Shown here piece after piece: positions 17,790 to 28,239 of a DNA stretch of 64,000 nucleotides. The notes beneath the pieces were generated by a model. The model made no database searches and had not been told where the DNA came from. It saw nothing but the letters and a program-made list of their open reading frames with translations. Numbering within the stretch: the first letter of the stretch is position 1; the number at the start of each line of letters is the position of its first letter. This stretch comes from Metellina segmentata (taxonomy: Eukaryota > Arthropoda > Arachnida > Araneae > Tetragnathidae). Made by a program: the position numbers and the translations under genes. Location of the stretch: assembly GCA_947359465.1 (NCBI GenBank), contig OX375880.1:14144120-14208119 (forward strand), read 5' to 3'.

Positions 17790-19142
17790 TTGCAGGACTT
17801 TTACATGGACGATTGTCTTTCAGGCTCATCAGACTTGAAAGTGTACATCAAACTCAAACAGGATTTAATTGAATTACTCCAACGAGGAGGAATGAGACTG
17901 CATAAGTGGTGCAGTAATACTGTCTCGCAAAACTCTGAATCCTGTATATTCCCAATCGATCATAACAAGGAGGACCAGACAGTCAAAACCTTAGGTATGC
18001 TGTGGAATAGTTCCTGTGATACATTTGCCTTCAAATTAACAATTCATCAAACATCTAGTATTACTAAGCGAGATGTACTGTCGCAAATCGCATGCATTTA
18101 CGACCCACTAGGTCTCCTTGGGCCAGTTGTTACCAAAGCAAAAATCTTTATGCAAAGATTGTGGCTAATTAAAATAGATTGGCATGAGACGCTTCCAACC
18201 CCAATCTCGAAGGAGTGGGAAACATTTACTAGAACTCTTCCATCTATCGAAAAACTCAATATTCCTAGATGTGTTACTTCTGCTAACACGAACTCGATTG
18301 TTCTTCACGGGTTTGCTGATGCTTCAGAAAAGGCATTTGGAGCGGTTATTTATGTGGTGACTTGGTCAGAGTCCAAACAGTGTTCCAGCCGACTTCTCTG
18401 TAGCAAATCTTGCGTAGCGCCATTGAAAACCATGACGATACCTCGACTGGAACTATCAGCTTGTCTTCTCCTAGTTCAGCTCCTGGACAAGGTTGTAAGA
18501 GCTCTGAAAGTAAAGGTGGATAGCGTGCAGTTATTCACAGATTCACGGATAGCTTTGGCCTGGATCGGTACCCCGCCTCACCAATTGAAAATATTTGTAG
18601 GCAACAGAGTGGCACAAATACAGCGATTGTCCAAAGACTATCATTGGAGACATGTTCAATCGGAACGGAATCCTGCGGACATTCTTTCCAGAGGACTAAA
18701 TGCTGATTCCTTTGCCGTCACCAATCGATGGTGGAATGGACCGTACCTTTTGAAGCAGCATCTCCAAGACGATACTATTTCAGACCAGAACATTTCTATG
18801 AACTCTTTTTATCTTGATGAAATTAAAGTTCAAACTAAATCTGCGTTAACTCTAGCAACTGATCAGACTTTTTTGGATAGCCTGCTTGCACTCACAAATA
18901 ACTTCCGAAAGCTAATCAGAATTCTAAGTTTTATTTACAGATTCATCCATAATGCGAAATACCCTTTGCTTGGAAAACACGGATCCTTGACCTCGGAGGA
19001 TTATTACCAAGCTCGCGATAGTTTAGTGCATCTTATTCAGGTAAGGTATTTTGCAACTGAAATTTCTGCCTTGACAAAAGGGTTGTTAGTTCCTGTCAAA
19101 AGTAAGTTAAGGTTCTTCAATCCATTTTTGGATAAAAGGGGT
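17790..19142 (+). pseudogene. BEL-2 RT C-terminal half, RNase H and start of integrase
   Basis: 452 codons. Residues 3-11 are DFYMDDCLSG with the catalytic YMDD. Residues about 85-125 match the thumb (RDVLSQIACIYDPLGLLGPV). RNase H has FADASEKAFGAVIY near 172, RLELSACLL, FTDSRIALAW near 250 and NPADILSRG near 293. The end, LRFFNPFLDKRG, leads into the integrase N-terminus but is cut by a solo LTR at 19143. Confidence 0.85.
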
Positions 19143-19357
19143 TGTTGAAGCGAGTAAATCTTATGTTGTAATGCGCCAGCGCCATCTATGTATAACAGTG
19201 GAAATGTACATTCTGGCACCCAGCCAGTGGAGTTAGAGCATGTACCGCGAGGAGGTGTATGAGAGCATCTTCCTCAATCTTGAGTTTGTTATGAGCAATA
19301 AAGATACAGTCCACCAGAGCCTTGTGAAATGATTATGAACTATCGATGGACCCAACA
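19143..19357. mobile_element. Solo LTR inserted in BEL-2
   Basis: Begins TGTTGAAGCGAG and ends GACCCAACA, with a perfect 5-bp TSD GGGGT at 19138-19142 and 19358-19362. It is 215 bp, carries AGCAATAAAG as a possible polyadenylation signal, and differs from all other LTRs in the window. It is the product of recombination between the LTRs of an inserted element. BEL-2 coding sequence resumes directly after it with LIRVGGRLSNS. Confidence 0.85.
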
Positions 19358-19362
19358 GGGGT

Positions 19363-20405
19363 CTTATTAGAGTAGGTGGTCGATTATCTAACTCCAACTT
19401 AAGTTATGATCAGAAGCATCCAATAATATTACCATCAGGTAATAAATTAACTAAACTTATATTTGAGTATTATCATAAAAGAGATTTACATAACGGGCCT
19501 CAATCTTTACTAAACACAGTTCGGCAAACATTTTGGCCTCTCAATGGGAGAATGCTCGACAAGTAGTTCACGAATGCGTAACATGTTTTAAAACTAAACC
19601 AATTACTGTTGACCAAATCATGGGTGATCTGCCTCCTGAGAGAGTAAACCCGTGTTCACCATTTATCAACACCGGTCTCGATTTTTGTGGACCTTTCCCA
19701 ATTAAATACAAGAACCAGAGAAAGGGTATACTTCAAAAAATGTACATAGCTATATTTGTATTTATGGTTACCAAAGCCGTACATTTGGAATTTGTTTCCG
19801 ACTTGACTACAAAATCGCTAATAGCAACCTTGAAGAGATTTTTTGCTCGTAGAGGTAAAAGCTCAACCATTTGTAGTGACAATGCAACAAATTTTGTTGG
19901 AGCAAATTCAGAACTCAAAAAATTACTTTATTCGATCCAGAAAGGCAATCAGGATTGCTCGAGTTTCTTAAATTCAGAGGGCGTAACTTGGAAATTTCTC
20001 CCCCCAAGATCTCCTAATTTCGGCGGTCTTTGGGAGGCAGGAGTTAAATCGTTTAAATTTCATTTTAAAAGATCTGTAGGCAATACAATTTTAACTTTAG
20101 AAGAATTTTTAACTGTTACAGTACAAATTGAGGGTATATTGAATTCTCGCCCCCTCACACCTTTGTCGTCAGATTTGGATGATTTCGAAGTCTTAACGCC
20201 AGGTCACTTTCTAATTGGCAAACCAATAAATGCTATTGCAGAACCATATCTCGTAGAAAGGAAAGATAACTTACTCAGCAGATGGCAAAAAACACAAAAA
20301 ATTGTGCAAACTGTGTGGAAGCATTGGAAAAATAGCTATCTAAGACACTTGCAACAGAGAAATAAATGGCTATTTAAAAACCAAACATCACTCCAGGTAT
20401 GCTAG
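19363..20405 (+). pseudogene. BEL-2 integrase
   Basis: After LIRVGGRL the zinc-domain histidine region appears (EYYHKRDLHNGPQSLL), then a frameshift near 19540, then the 290-codon frame 19533-20405. That frame has ECVTCFK (cysteine pair) and the catalytic core: aspartate in NTGLDFCGPF, aspartate in TICSDNATNFVG, and glutamate in PNFGGLWEAGVK. ILNSRPLTPLSSDLDDFEVL and LTPGHFLIGKPINA follow, then RWQKTQKIVQTVWKHW. Integrase would join the DNA copy to the host chromosome. Confidence 0.85.
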
Positions 20406-20602
20406 TTCTTATAAAGGACAATCAACTGCCAATATGTAAATGGTCTATCGGTCGCATAAGTAACATTTTCCCTGGAGTTGATAATAATGTTAGAGTAGTT
20501 ACTGTTTGTACACCCAGAGGTGAATTTAAAAGATCTATTTCAAATGTATGTATTTTGCCTATTTTAGATAACTTGGAAAAATTATATGTACAAAATTCAT
20601 AA
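20399..20602 (+). pseudogene. BEL-2 Pol C-terminal domain (DUF5641-like)
   Basis: 67 codons reading LVLIKDNQLPICKWSIGRIS, then NIFPGVDNNVRVVTVCTPRG and RSISNVCILPI, the conserved tail that follows integrase in BEL/Pao Pol. It overlaps the integrase frame by a few bases in another register, so it was once one frame. 20603-20772 is non-coding sequence before the 3' LTR. Confidence 0.75.
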
Positions 20603-20772
20603 TTTATGTATGTTACTAGTTATACAGTTCTTGTGGTATTGATTGAGTACTAATTAATGTGATTGTTTACATGTATCATTTTCTTATAATTGTCTAAGTT
20701 TTGATCTGAGTATTTACCTAAACTGTAAAGATATTTTGAAATATACTTGTATTATTTCAACGTCGGACGGTA

Positions 20773-21007
20773 TGTTCCGTACCGAGATAGTTCGCATTGG
20801 CGACATCTTGGCTACTTAAGCATGCCAAGAGAAAAACTAGGTCAGTGTTCTCTTCCCAACTGTGTGAGGAAGACGCTCATCTTTGTCTCTGTAAAAATAC
20901 TTGCTCATGGGAGCAGTATATACAAGTAAACTCACTTCGTTTGAATCGTTACAATAAATCCATATTTCACCAACATACAGTCCACTTCGATTTCTTACGG
21001 CGGAACA
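20773..21007 (+). repeat. BEL-2 3' LTR
   Basis: 235 bp, matching 14897-15132 almost base for base, followed by the TSD copy GCTTC (21008-21012) and resumed BEL-1 sequence. Confidence 0.9.
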
Positions 21008-21012
21008 GCTTC

Positions 21013-21420
21013 CAAGGCATTTTTGGAAATTAGGGAGAGTGGTAGTGGTATTTCCTGGCAGGATGTAAAAATAAAGTCTTGCGAAATTAAAACAGATAAA
21101 TCTGTCACTAAAAGACCTGTGCAACTTTTATATAATCATGAAATTGATTAATAAATTCACTTGTTTACTGCATGTTAATTAATTTCAATTATCATTACAG
21201 GATTCTAGATTGTGATGAAACTGCTATTTATGTGTGAAATTTGTATAGTTCAGTGTTTCCTTGCCATTTCATTCCTTATTACAGATATATGTAAATTGTT
21301 AATAAGTATAGTTTCTTGTATATGTACTTGATAACTTGAATATTGAAGTAACTTCTTTGGGCTTAACATTCTATTAGTATATGTTTGTGAATGAACCCCT
21401 TGGTCATTTGGGGGGCAGTG
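21013..21420 (+). other. BEL-1 3' non-coding region
   Basis: Continues BEL-1 after BEL-2. It encodes a few residues of the Pol tail at most and then AT-rich sequence without genes. The tract CATTTGGGGGGCAG just before 21421 is the likely polypurine tract. Confidence 0.55.
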
Positions 21421-21697
21421 TGTTGAAACTGAAATGCTGACCAGAGGGGGTTGATTGCACTCTGACGTGCGAAAGATGTTGAAGCTGTAGTTAGAATTGC
21501 CTTTTGTGAACGATGTGGCGCCATGATTAATATTCTGTGTTTCTTTGTGTTGTCTTTGATGTTGTTTGTGCTGTTGTGTTTGTTTCAAATAAAAGATAAA
21601 AAGGATAAAGACTAGATTGTCTTTCCCGCCTGACAGGTAAGAGAACCTTTTGAAATTCATTTAAGAATCGTGCGAATCAATGTGAGTTAGAAGTTGT
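21421..21697 (+). repeat. BEL-1 3' LTR
   Basis: Begins TGTTGAAACTGAAATGC and aligns with 3896-4148 from 21434 on. The end near AGTTGT is approximate. Tc1 transposase sequence begins a few bases after it. Confidence 0.75.
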
Positions 21698-21705
21698 ATC
21701 AAGGT

Positions 21706-21862
21706 TTTGACACACAGTATTCGTGTCCATTCCTGCTGCTGCAAGAATGTCGGCAGCTCAGCTGTAGATTTCGGACGTGGTTCCCTGGTCCGTAAGCGTC
21801 GCTCTATACGGTTTAGGTCGGGACTCTGAGCAGGCCAGGGAAGACGTTTTACATCCCTATTA
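21706..21862 (-). pseudogene. Tc1-type transposase C-terminal fragment, copy A
   Basis: On the minus strand it encodes RDVKRLPWPAQSPDLN, then RRLRTREPRPKSTAELPTF and LQQQEW, the end of a Tc1/mariner DDE transposase (the PAQSPDLNPIE motif). It shares these words with copies B and C further on. It is truncated on both sides. Confidence 0.75.
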
Positions 21863-22304
21863 ACTTCACCTAAGCCGGTCCCAAGCCCGGTTGAAAAAGA
21901 AGGAGGGTGCCTAAATTGTCCTTGGCATAATCTGCCGAGATCCAGATAATCTGTGTGCAGTCTTGTCTTTTCGAGACCCCAGGGATATGATGGAGAAGGC
22001 AGATAAAGGCAACCTAAGTCCAAGGTGTGGATACCGTGCCGATGAGAATGTGAAAGTCGCATGGCAACCAGGGTTAAAGGTTGTCGCAAACGGTTCACCT
22101 CGTGAAGTGGCGACCCACGTTGTAATAAGCCTTACGCCTGCATAGAGGGTCCATACAGTCGGTGACCTTTACTTACCATCAGTACTTACATGCTTTATAG
22201 AAAATAAAGAAAAAAAACATGGCGGGTCAAACCGCCCCCAAAACCGTCATAAACAGTCAAAACTTGACCAAAGTGACTACATCCCTCTGGGATCTACCAC
22301 TAAG
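21863..22304. other. No recognisable gene
   Basis: Moderately GC-rich for this window. It may be the 5' part of the element carrying the DUF4780-like frame that follows, because composition does not change between them. No terminal repeats were found. Confidence 0.3.
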
Positions 22305-22913
22305 GTGCGTAGCAAGACTGTGACTGGCACTCAACCACTGGTCGATTGTGGCCCTTCATGGCCTGCGACCAGTAGAAAACTATCTGACGTATATGGTACC
22401 TCAAGACCCGCGTCGACCAATCCCCCATCCGGAAGACAAGAAGTGGTCGAGTCCTCTATGCTTGACCTCGTGCCTGGATGGGAAACAATGTCTCGTGCAC
22501 AAAAATACAAGCACAGGAGACGACTTAATAAGATTCGTCGTACTGAATCTGGAAAGTCCCAACAGCAGCAGAAGGAGACCCCAGCCGGTAAAAGAGGTAG
22601 GCCGGATGATGTACCCCTTCCCCTAGTACCTCGGTACAGACGAAGCGACCAAGGACATCTGCTCCATGGTCTTTACTGTCAAGTAGCCGCAGGTATGAGA
22701 ATGGCCATCGTTCAGGAGGCCTTCCCAGAAGCAAGGTTGTCTCCTGCGGATGGAATGGATATTCAGAGAGACATTGATAGAACCATCGACTCAATGGATC
22801 TCGATCTAATGGCCCCTCAGTTTGTAAACGCTGGTGTACTGAACGGTGCCCTCATGCTTCACTGTACCAATGAGTACTCAGTGAAATGGCTACAGGATAA
22901 CTATGATGGATAA
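22305..22913 (+). CDS. DUF4780-like protein, 202 aa, possible transposon ORF
   Basis: An open frame of 202 codons. Residues 1-110 are basic and low in complexity (KYKHRRRLNKIRRTESGKSQ, a poly-Q stretch, then KRGRPDD). Residues about 128-202 (AIVQEAFPEARLSPADGMD, then IDSMDLDLMAPQFVNAGV, then GALMLHCTNEYSVKWLQ) resemble the start of DUF4780, a domain common in arthropod repeat-derived proteins and thought to be linked to retroelement ORF1-like proteins. Function unknown. The stop at 22911 may be premature, since the domain usually runs further. Confidence 0.5.
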   Translation: MRSKTVTGTQPLVDCGPSWPATSRKLSDVYGTSRPASTNPPSGRQEVVESSMLDLVPGWETMSRAQKYKHRRRLNKIRRTESGKSQQQQKETPAGKRGRPDDVPLPLVPRYRRSDQGHLLHGLYCQVAAGMRMAIVQEAFPEARLSPADGMDIQRDIDRTIDSMDLDLMAPQFVNAGVLNGALMLHCTNEYSVKWLQDNYDG

Positions 22914-23214
22914 CTTGATAATCTTGTAAAACTTTCAGAGTGGGACACAAAACATGGTGTTCAAATACTTTCAGAAAAAAATATGTTTCCCAAGGTAAAT
23001 CTGTCGGAAGGTGGAGGTCAACACGTATGAGTATCCCGTTCGGCTTCATCAAAAAACCTGCATGAAAAGCCTGTATGGTCTGTTGCTGAAAAATTAAACC
23101 TTGCTAAAAAGAAACTTTTGAAAGAAACACGACACATATATAATCCAACTATGCAGTTCGCAGATTGAAGACATATTTAAATCCATTGTTAAGGATACAC
23201 TTTAGTATATTTTT

Positions 23215-24243
23215 GCAGTCTTCGAGCCATGTTATTGGCCAAACGAAGGACAAAATTAGACAGTGTTTGCACAGATGGAGCTCCTTGCATGGTTGGCAGG
23301 ATAAAAGGTTTTGTTAAATTCCTTGAAAATTATTTGGGAAGAAAAGTTTTTAAGTTTCATTGTATTGTCCACATCAAGAAGCTCTTTGTACCAAGGACTT
23401 TGACCTGTCTTCTGTTTTGACCTTGTAGCGCTGTATCAGCAAAATACGAGTTCGAACTCAGAATCGACGACTATTTCGTGATCTTTTCCCAGAAGAAACG
23501 GAAAAGGATGGCGAGTTACTAAGTCGTTGTAGTGTGCGATGGCTTTTCATAGGAAGTGCACTCACGAGATTTCGGAATTTGAGTGAGTGTGTTTTAAAAT
23601 ATCTGGAGAAAACAATGAACCGCCCATTGAGTGCTTGCCACTCAAGAATGAAGATCGGCTATGGGATATAGCTCTTCTCACCGATATTATGGGACATTTA
23701 AATAATTTAAATTTAAGATTACAAGGAACAGGTTGTATTTTTCCTACCCTTATCTTCTTTTGTGAACAAACTCTTGTTTTTTTTTTCTTCTCAATTTTGA
23801 AGAAAAAAGATGAACACATTTCACAATAATGCTGGAACTAGCTACGAAAGTCAATAATGCTCCGAACTATGATAGATTTAAAATTTTAATATCCATTTTG
23901 CAGAATGCATTCAGTGCTAAGTTTGATGATTTTCAAGATGACAAAAAAAAATTCTGATCTTTTCAGAAATCCTTTTACAATTTCTCTACAAGTAGTTAAC
24001 TGTTACCCACCTGAAATACAAATCGAAATTATTGACCTACTGCACCATACTACACTGAAAAGCAAATATAAGGAACTTATTTCAACTGCAAGTGATCCAA
24101 AATATATTGAATTTTGGAAATTTGTACCAACAAGCACTTTTTCAAATTTACACGAATTGGCTGTCAGGGATCAACATAAGTTTGTGACAAATGTTTTCTA
24201 CTATGAACATAATAAAATGAAAATATTGTTCAATATTAACTGA
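23215..24243 (+). pseudogene. hAT transposase remnant (GTF2IRD2/ZBED-like)
   Basis: The frame at 23229-23420 has LDSVCTDGAPCMVGRIKGFV followed by FHCIVHIKKL, the RNase-H-like core of hAT transposases of the GTF2IRD2/ZBED family (CTDGAPAM...HCIIHQ). At 23440-23560 another frame gives RLFRDLFPEE, CSVRWLFIG and FRNLSECVL. At 23905-24243 DLFRNPFTISLQVVNCYPPE and QIEIIDLLHHTTLKSKYKEL match the region before the dimerisation domain, which is broken. Many frameshifts; inactive. Confidence 0.75.
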
Positions 24244-24663
24244 TATGCACCTAAAACACCTAATTTTGTTGGCATCTTCAAGAATTAATCATAATATAGA
24301 TGACTTGGTAAAAAAAACTACAAATTTAAAAGCCACATTAATAAAGTACTGACTGTTTACCAATTATTTATAATTAAATATGTTTCAGGTTATTCATTTT
24401 TATTTTATACATAACCTAACTGACTGAACCTATAAAAATGTTTATTAACAATAAAACCTAAGTTTGTAATTAGTTTTTAAATCTCCACTACTCAGACTTG
24501 CATCGATCGAAAAAAATAATGTGCTTTTTGTACATTATTTTTTCGTAATCGTTTTCCCATAAACAGCCTATAAATAAAAAAATTTCATCTTTTTATATTT
24601 TTTAGTATGTTGGAAAAGTTGGAAGTGGCACGCATAATTTTTTTTCTTTAGATAGTGGCATTC

Positions 24664-24688
24664 TTTCCCAAAAGGTTGGCCACCCCTG
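24664..24688. repeat. hAT right terminal inverted repeat
   Basis: The reverse complement of the end reads CAGGGGTGGCCAACCTTTTG, a hAT/Charlie-type terminus, and it probably closes the preceding transposase remnant. The matching left end was not found, so that element is 5'-truncated and no TSD can be tested. Confidence 0.6.
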
Positions 24689-25779
24689 TTTTACATGGCT
24701 TGTGTATGAGTTAACACAGGACAATGTCGCGAATTCCAAGTGGTCCATTCCTTCTTTGGCTTTAAAACTCTTGTCTTTCCAAACTAAAAGGGTGGGGGGA
24801 AAGGGGAAGAGTATCGGAATAGCAACCTTCCTTGAAGATGCTGGCTTTAGGGTGGAGGGAACTCCAATGCAGAAAGTCTATTTTGAACGTGACGATATTC
24901 TTAAAATTTCAATGTTGATTACCAAATGCGTTAAATAAAGCTTTGGAAAACAATCATCGAACGAAGAGGACTGTCAGTTTCAAATCACTAGTGGAACAGA
25001 TTCAAGCTCTAGTAGAGCTATACTATTGGACATAGGGAATGTCAGATTTAATTAAAATAGCAGGGTTGCCAACCTTTTCTGAGCAGCTTCAGGAGCAACG
25101 CGAAAATAAGGGCAAAAATAAAAAATCTGCATATTTTTCTTTAAAAGCAGTCATAAAATTCCCTATTAGCACAAAAAATTTCTTTTGTCCAAAATCCGGA
25201 CTTTTTGCTAGCCAGTTTTTTTGTTTCTCTCACTTTTTTTCATCTTTCTTACAATTTTCAAAGAACAAGGAGGTAAACCTGGACCTAATTGATGAAACAA
25301 CGCAAAATAATGGACATGTTCAGTGTAAATACCACACAGAAAAATTAGATTTGCAAGTAACATTTCTTGCATTGTTTAAAAAAAAATTCTTATTTATATA
25401 TTATTCCTAATTATTCATATTTATATATTTATTATTTTAGTATTGCAAATGCAAAATTCGCGCAGGAGAGGTTAGATTAAGGTTTTTTTGACAAAAAATG
25501 CAAATAATTCGAAATGGCCGAGGACCAGAGGATTCAGGACTTCGTACTGTTTTAAGGGTAAAAAATTACATGTATACTGGAAAGGTTTTATCCCCCCTTA
25601 AATTATAAAAAACAAAATTCTAATACACAATTTCCCCGAAAATGGAAAAATTTTCCCCTTTTCATAGGTGAAATTTTCCTTTTCCCTGCATTGACGCGAT
25701 TTCAGAAGTGAACCATAGATTACGCGAAGTTGCGGATTTTCAATGCTTTAGCGGAGAAGCACCACCACCTGAAGCTTGC
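24689..25779. other. No recognised gene; isolated hAT-like terminus at 25062
   Basis: Frames of 78 codons (24702-24938) and 123 codons (25039-25410) are open but have no recognisable domain; the second is low-complexity. GCAGGGTTGCCAACCTTTTC at about 25062 looks like the left end of another hAT element, without a visible partner end. Confidence 0.35.
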
Positions 25780-26040
25780 AGCTTCGGACTCTGAGCAGGC
25801 AAGAGAAGACGTTTTACATCTATATCTCGATACCACTGCTTGACAGAGGCTGCAACATGACATGGAGCGTTGTCCATAAAATTGCCAGAGCATAAGAACC
25901 TGATCGTCCAAAACGTTCATCAGCCGTTCAATTTACCAGGAACAAATTGAAAAAGCCTCAGGCCACACCCCGAAAAACACCCCCGATCAAGTAGTCCGGT
26001 CCATTGTTGTAAGGTAGTGTATTGTAAGGAGAAAATTTGG
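25780..26040 (-). pseudogene. Tc1-type transposase fragment, copy B
   Basis: Minus-strand words MNVLDDQVLMLWQFYGQ, AVVSRYRCKTSS and the DNA stretch CAGGCAAGAGAAGACGTTTT match copies A and C. It spans the catalytic region around the second aspartate but is heavily deleted. 26041-26277 holds nothing further. Confidence 0.65.
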
Positions 26041-26285
26041 GTTTCTCATACAAACACTCTAGAAATTTAAAAAAATTACTCGTGGCACTTGATATTGAAG
26101 TGTTTTCTGGAAATCGCAGGGATACCTTGTTCTTTGTCTGTTTAGAAAACCATAAAACCAGTCTATTCCGGTCATATTGGTTTCATCATTGAACTTTCAG
26201 AAAATATAAAAGGGTACGTGTCCCCAAGCCGCTTGTTTAGAAGTCAATTGATTTGCTTTAGCTCTTTTTACTCTATCTTCTAAGG

Positions 26286-27360
26286 CAGTGCTCCCCAACC
26301 TTTTTATCGCCGCGGACCGGATCAACGTTTGATAATTTTAACACGGCCCGCTGAGGAGGGCGGGACGTTGATTGTTTATATTTTAGATTGGTTTTGATTT
26401 AATAATTTTAATTTAATTGTATTTAAACATGCCTTCAAAATAAAATACAGTTACATCAAAAAATGAATATAAAGGGATTTAACATTTTAACTCACTAGAA
26501 CACTAAATCAATGAGAACCCTGAGTTTGTTTCTTTGCTACGAAATGGTTTCATCTGGGGGTAATAGGAGACAATGACACCCGAAGTGTGTTGCTTAGGTA
26601 CAGTTTATTCCGTTGTTTTATTTTGGTTGCTGTCACTGCAGAAAACCCCGCTTCACACAGATAGGTTGTCGGAAATGGCAATAGAAATTTAAGTGCTGTG
26701 GTGGCAATCTCAGAGTATTCCGCCATGACTTTAATCCAGAACACCGGCAAAGTTGTTGTCTCGAACGTAGTTTTAAGACCGCCTTCATTTGCAATTTCCA
26801 GCAGTTGATCTTCTTGCACAGACATGCTAGATTCGCCTGATTTGTTGACAAATGGGTCGCGGATCTATTCCTTACTAGTTCGTGGGTCTTTTGTGGTTGT
26901 GAAGTAGCGCTCGAACTCTTTTAAAAGCAAAGACAGGTGATCGTGCACCAACTGGGAGAAAGAATGTTTAGGCTCAGTCTCGCCTAAAATCCCCACTAAT
27001 GTCTGAAACATGTCCAAAATGCCTCTGTTCACGCGCCGTCCCCACAACTTTAGTTTTGCTTTAAATGTGCAGCTTAAATGCAGCTACTGTCAACTTGAAA
27101 ACAGTTGTCGGCAAAATTGGAAAATAGAAGCATACAGAATTCAGAAATCATAATTGAAGCTCTAGTAACAGAACAAATTTCAAGTTCTGATTTACCGCCT
27201 CCTAATTTGAGTGGTCATTTCATAGGTAAGAACCGCACAAACCCGAGAGAAATACACCATAGTAAATAAAATGGAAATAATTTAATGTTCCTTCGGCGGC
27301 CCGGTACCATTTGATCCACGGACTGGTACCGGTCCGCGGACCGGGGGTTGGGGACCATTG
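26286..27360 (-). mobile_element. hAT-B, deleted Charlie-like hAT element
   Basis: Left end CAGTGCTCCCCAACC, right end (reverse complement) CAATGGTCCCCAACC, both followed by GC-rich inverted words with CCGCGGACCGG. Perfect 8-bp TSD TTCTAAGG at 26278-26285 and 27361-27368. It carries only the C-terminal part of a transposase on the minus strand, so it is an internally deleted, non-autonomous copy. Confidence 0.9.
26550..27047 (-). pseudogene. hAT (ZBED5-like) transposase C-terminus
   Basis: Minus strand: the upstream frame (27047-26865) has VNRGILDMFQTLVGILGETE then LVHDHLSLLLKEFERYF and TTKDPRTSKE. The downstream frame (26825-26550) has TTLPVFWIKVMAEYSEIATT, LKFLLPFPTTYLCEAGFSAV and RVSLSPITPR. 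The last part is the hAT dimerisation domain, highly conserved in ZBED5/Charlie transposases. One frameshift or stop separates the two frames. The DNA-binding zinc finger and catalytic aspartates are gone. Confidence 0.85.
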
Positions 27361-27720
27361 TTCTAAGGTACTCTGGGCCGTTGAAGCTTTGAAGAGTACC
27401 CCATCCTACCCGACATCATTTCCATTCTTTTTTGGCTCCATGATAGTCGATTTGTCATAAATGGCGGGGCAGGACTGAGTGCACCTAGAATATACTTCTT
27501 ATACTGGGCATGCAAATTTGTTTTTATTCATATCTAGCCTTTTCATGAGGAAGATAAGTGTCAAGTATCCCCTCATTCCTTTTCCCGAGTACCGGGTCCT
27601 ATACAGATCGGTCCTTGACCGAGCATCGCACTCTGGTCAGGATAGGTTTGTGAAGGAAGTACCGCACCAACAGGAATCTACGAAGGGTATGTCAAAACCA
27701 TCTGCACTTTCGCTAAAACG

Positions 27721-27965
27721 CATCTTTATGTCCGCTCCAATAGAAGCGTGCACCAATGAGGAACAGAGAGTAGCGATTCGATTTCTATAGTAGGAAGGTG
27801 TGACAGGAGCTGACGTTCATCAAAGGCGTACGATACACTACGGGGACGGAGCTTTGACGTGCAGAAGCGTACGAGTAGATCGAGAACTTTAAAGATGGCC
27901 GTACAAGCGTGATGCACGTCACCAATCAACCTCCCCCACTGACGAGTAGATTCAGTTAGCTCGGG
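27721..27965 (+). pseudogene. mariner-type (HTH_48) transposase N-terminal fragment
   Basis: At 27729-27790 the frame reads MSAPIEACTNEEQRVAIRFL then two stops; the same frame goes on with EGVTGADVHQRRTIHYGDGA and LTCRSV, and another frame with KDGRTSVMHV. This is the helix-turn-helix domain found in mariner-like transposases of the SETMAR/HTH_48 group, which binds the transposon ends. No catalytic domain follows; 27966-28239 is not recognised. Confidence 0.7.
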
Positions 27966-28239
27966 AAATGGTACTGACAAACCATCGACACTAGAGCATT
28001 CTCTGCAGATTAGAAAAAGTAGGGGAAGCGGTTGGACGACCCAACGAAAACCTTGAAGGGAACACGCAAGCTTCGAACTGCAGGAGCTGCATCGACCACT
28101 GGTCTAAGTGCATCGAAAGGAGACTAAAAGAACGACAAACATACACTTCCCTTCAATAACGGACAAGACAGCAAGATGTGATGGTATAAGGGAAATAATA
28201 CACTCTTTAATATAGTCACCCACGAACTGCAATTAAACT

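Larger units (their letters stand above)
14897..21007 (+). mobile_element. BEL-2, younger BEL/Pao LTR retrotransposon inside BEL-1
   Basis: LTRs of 235-236 bp begin TGTTCCGTACCGAG and end ACGGCGGAACA. A 5-bp TSD GCTTC lies at 14892-14896 and 21008-21012, which fits BEL/Pao. All domains are present in order: gag, zinc knuckles, DUF1758 protease, RT with YMDD, RNase H, integrase zinc domain, D,D,E core and DUF5641 tail. It carries several frameshifts, one clear nonsense codon and a solo LTR insertion, so it is inactive though much better kept than BEL-1. Confidence 0.9.
3896..21697 (+). mobile_element. BEL-1, old BEL/Pao LTR retrotransposon split by two later elements
   Basis: The segments 3896-6842, 12419-14896 and 21008-21697 together follow the usual BEL/Pao order: LTR, primer-binding site, gag (DUF1759), zinc knuckles, protease (DUF1758), reverse transcriptase, RNase H, integrase, LTR. 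The interruptions are a Gypsy-type element (TSD GGGC) and BEL-2 (TSD GCTTC), both inserted cleanly. Coding parts carry many stops and frameshifts and the integrase core is deleted, so this copy is dead. The start is approximate because the 5' LTR left edge diverges from the 3' LTR. Confidence 0.8.

Noticed and set aside
22040..22080. CCGATGAG...GAAAG resembling a hammerhead ribozyme core
   Set aside because: The core is CCGATGA instead of CTGATGA, no stem II can be formed between the two boxes, and no cleavage-site strand was found.
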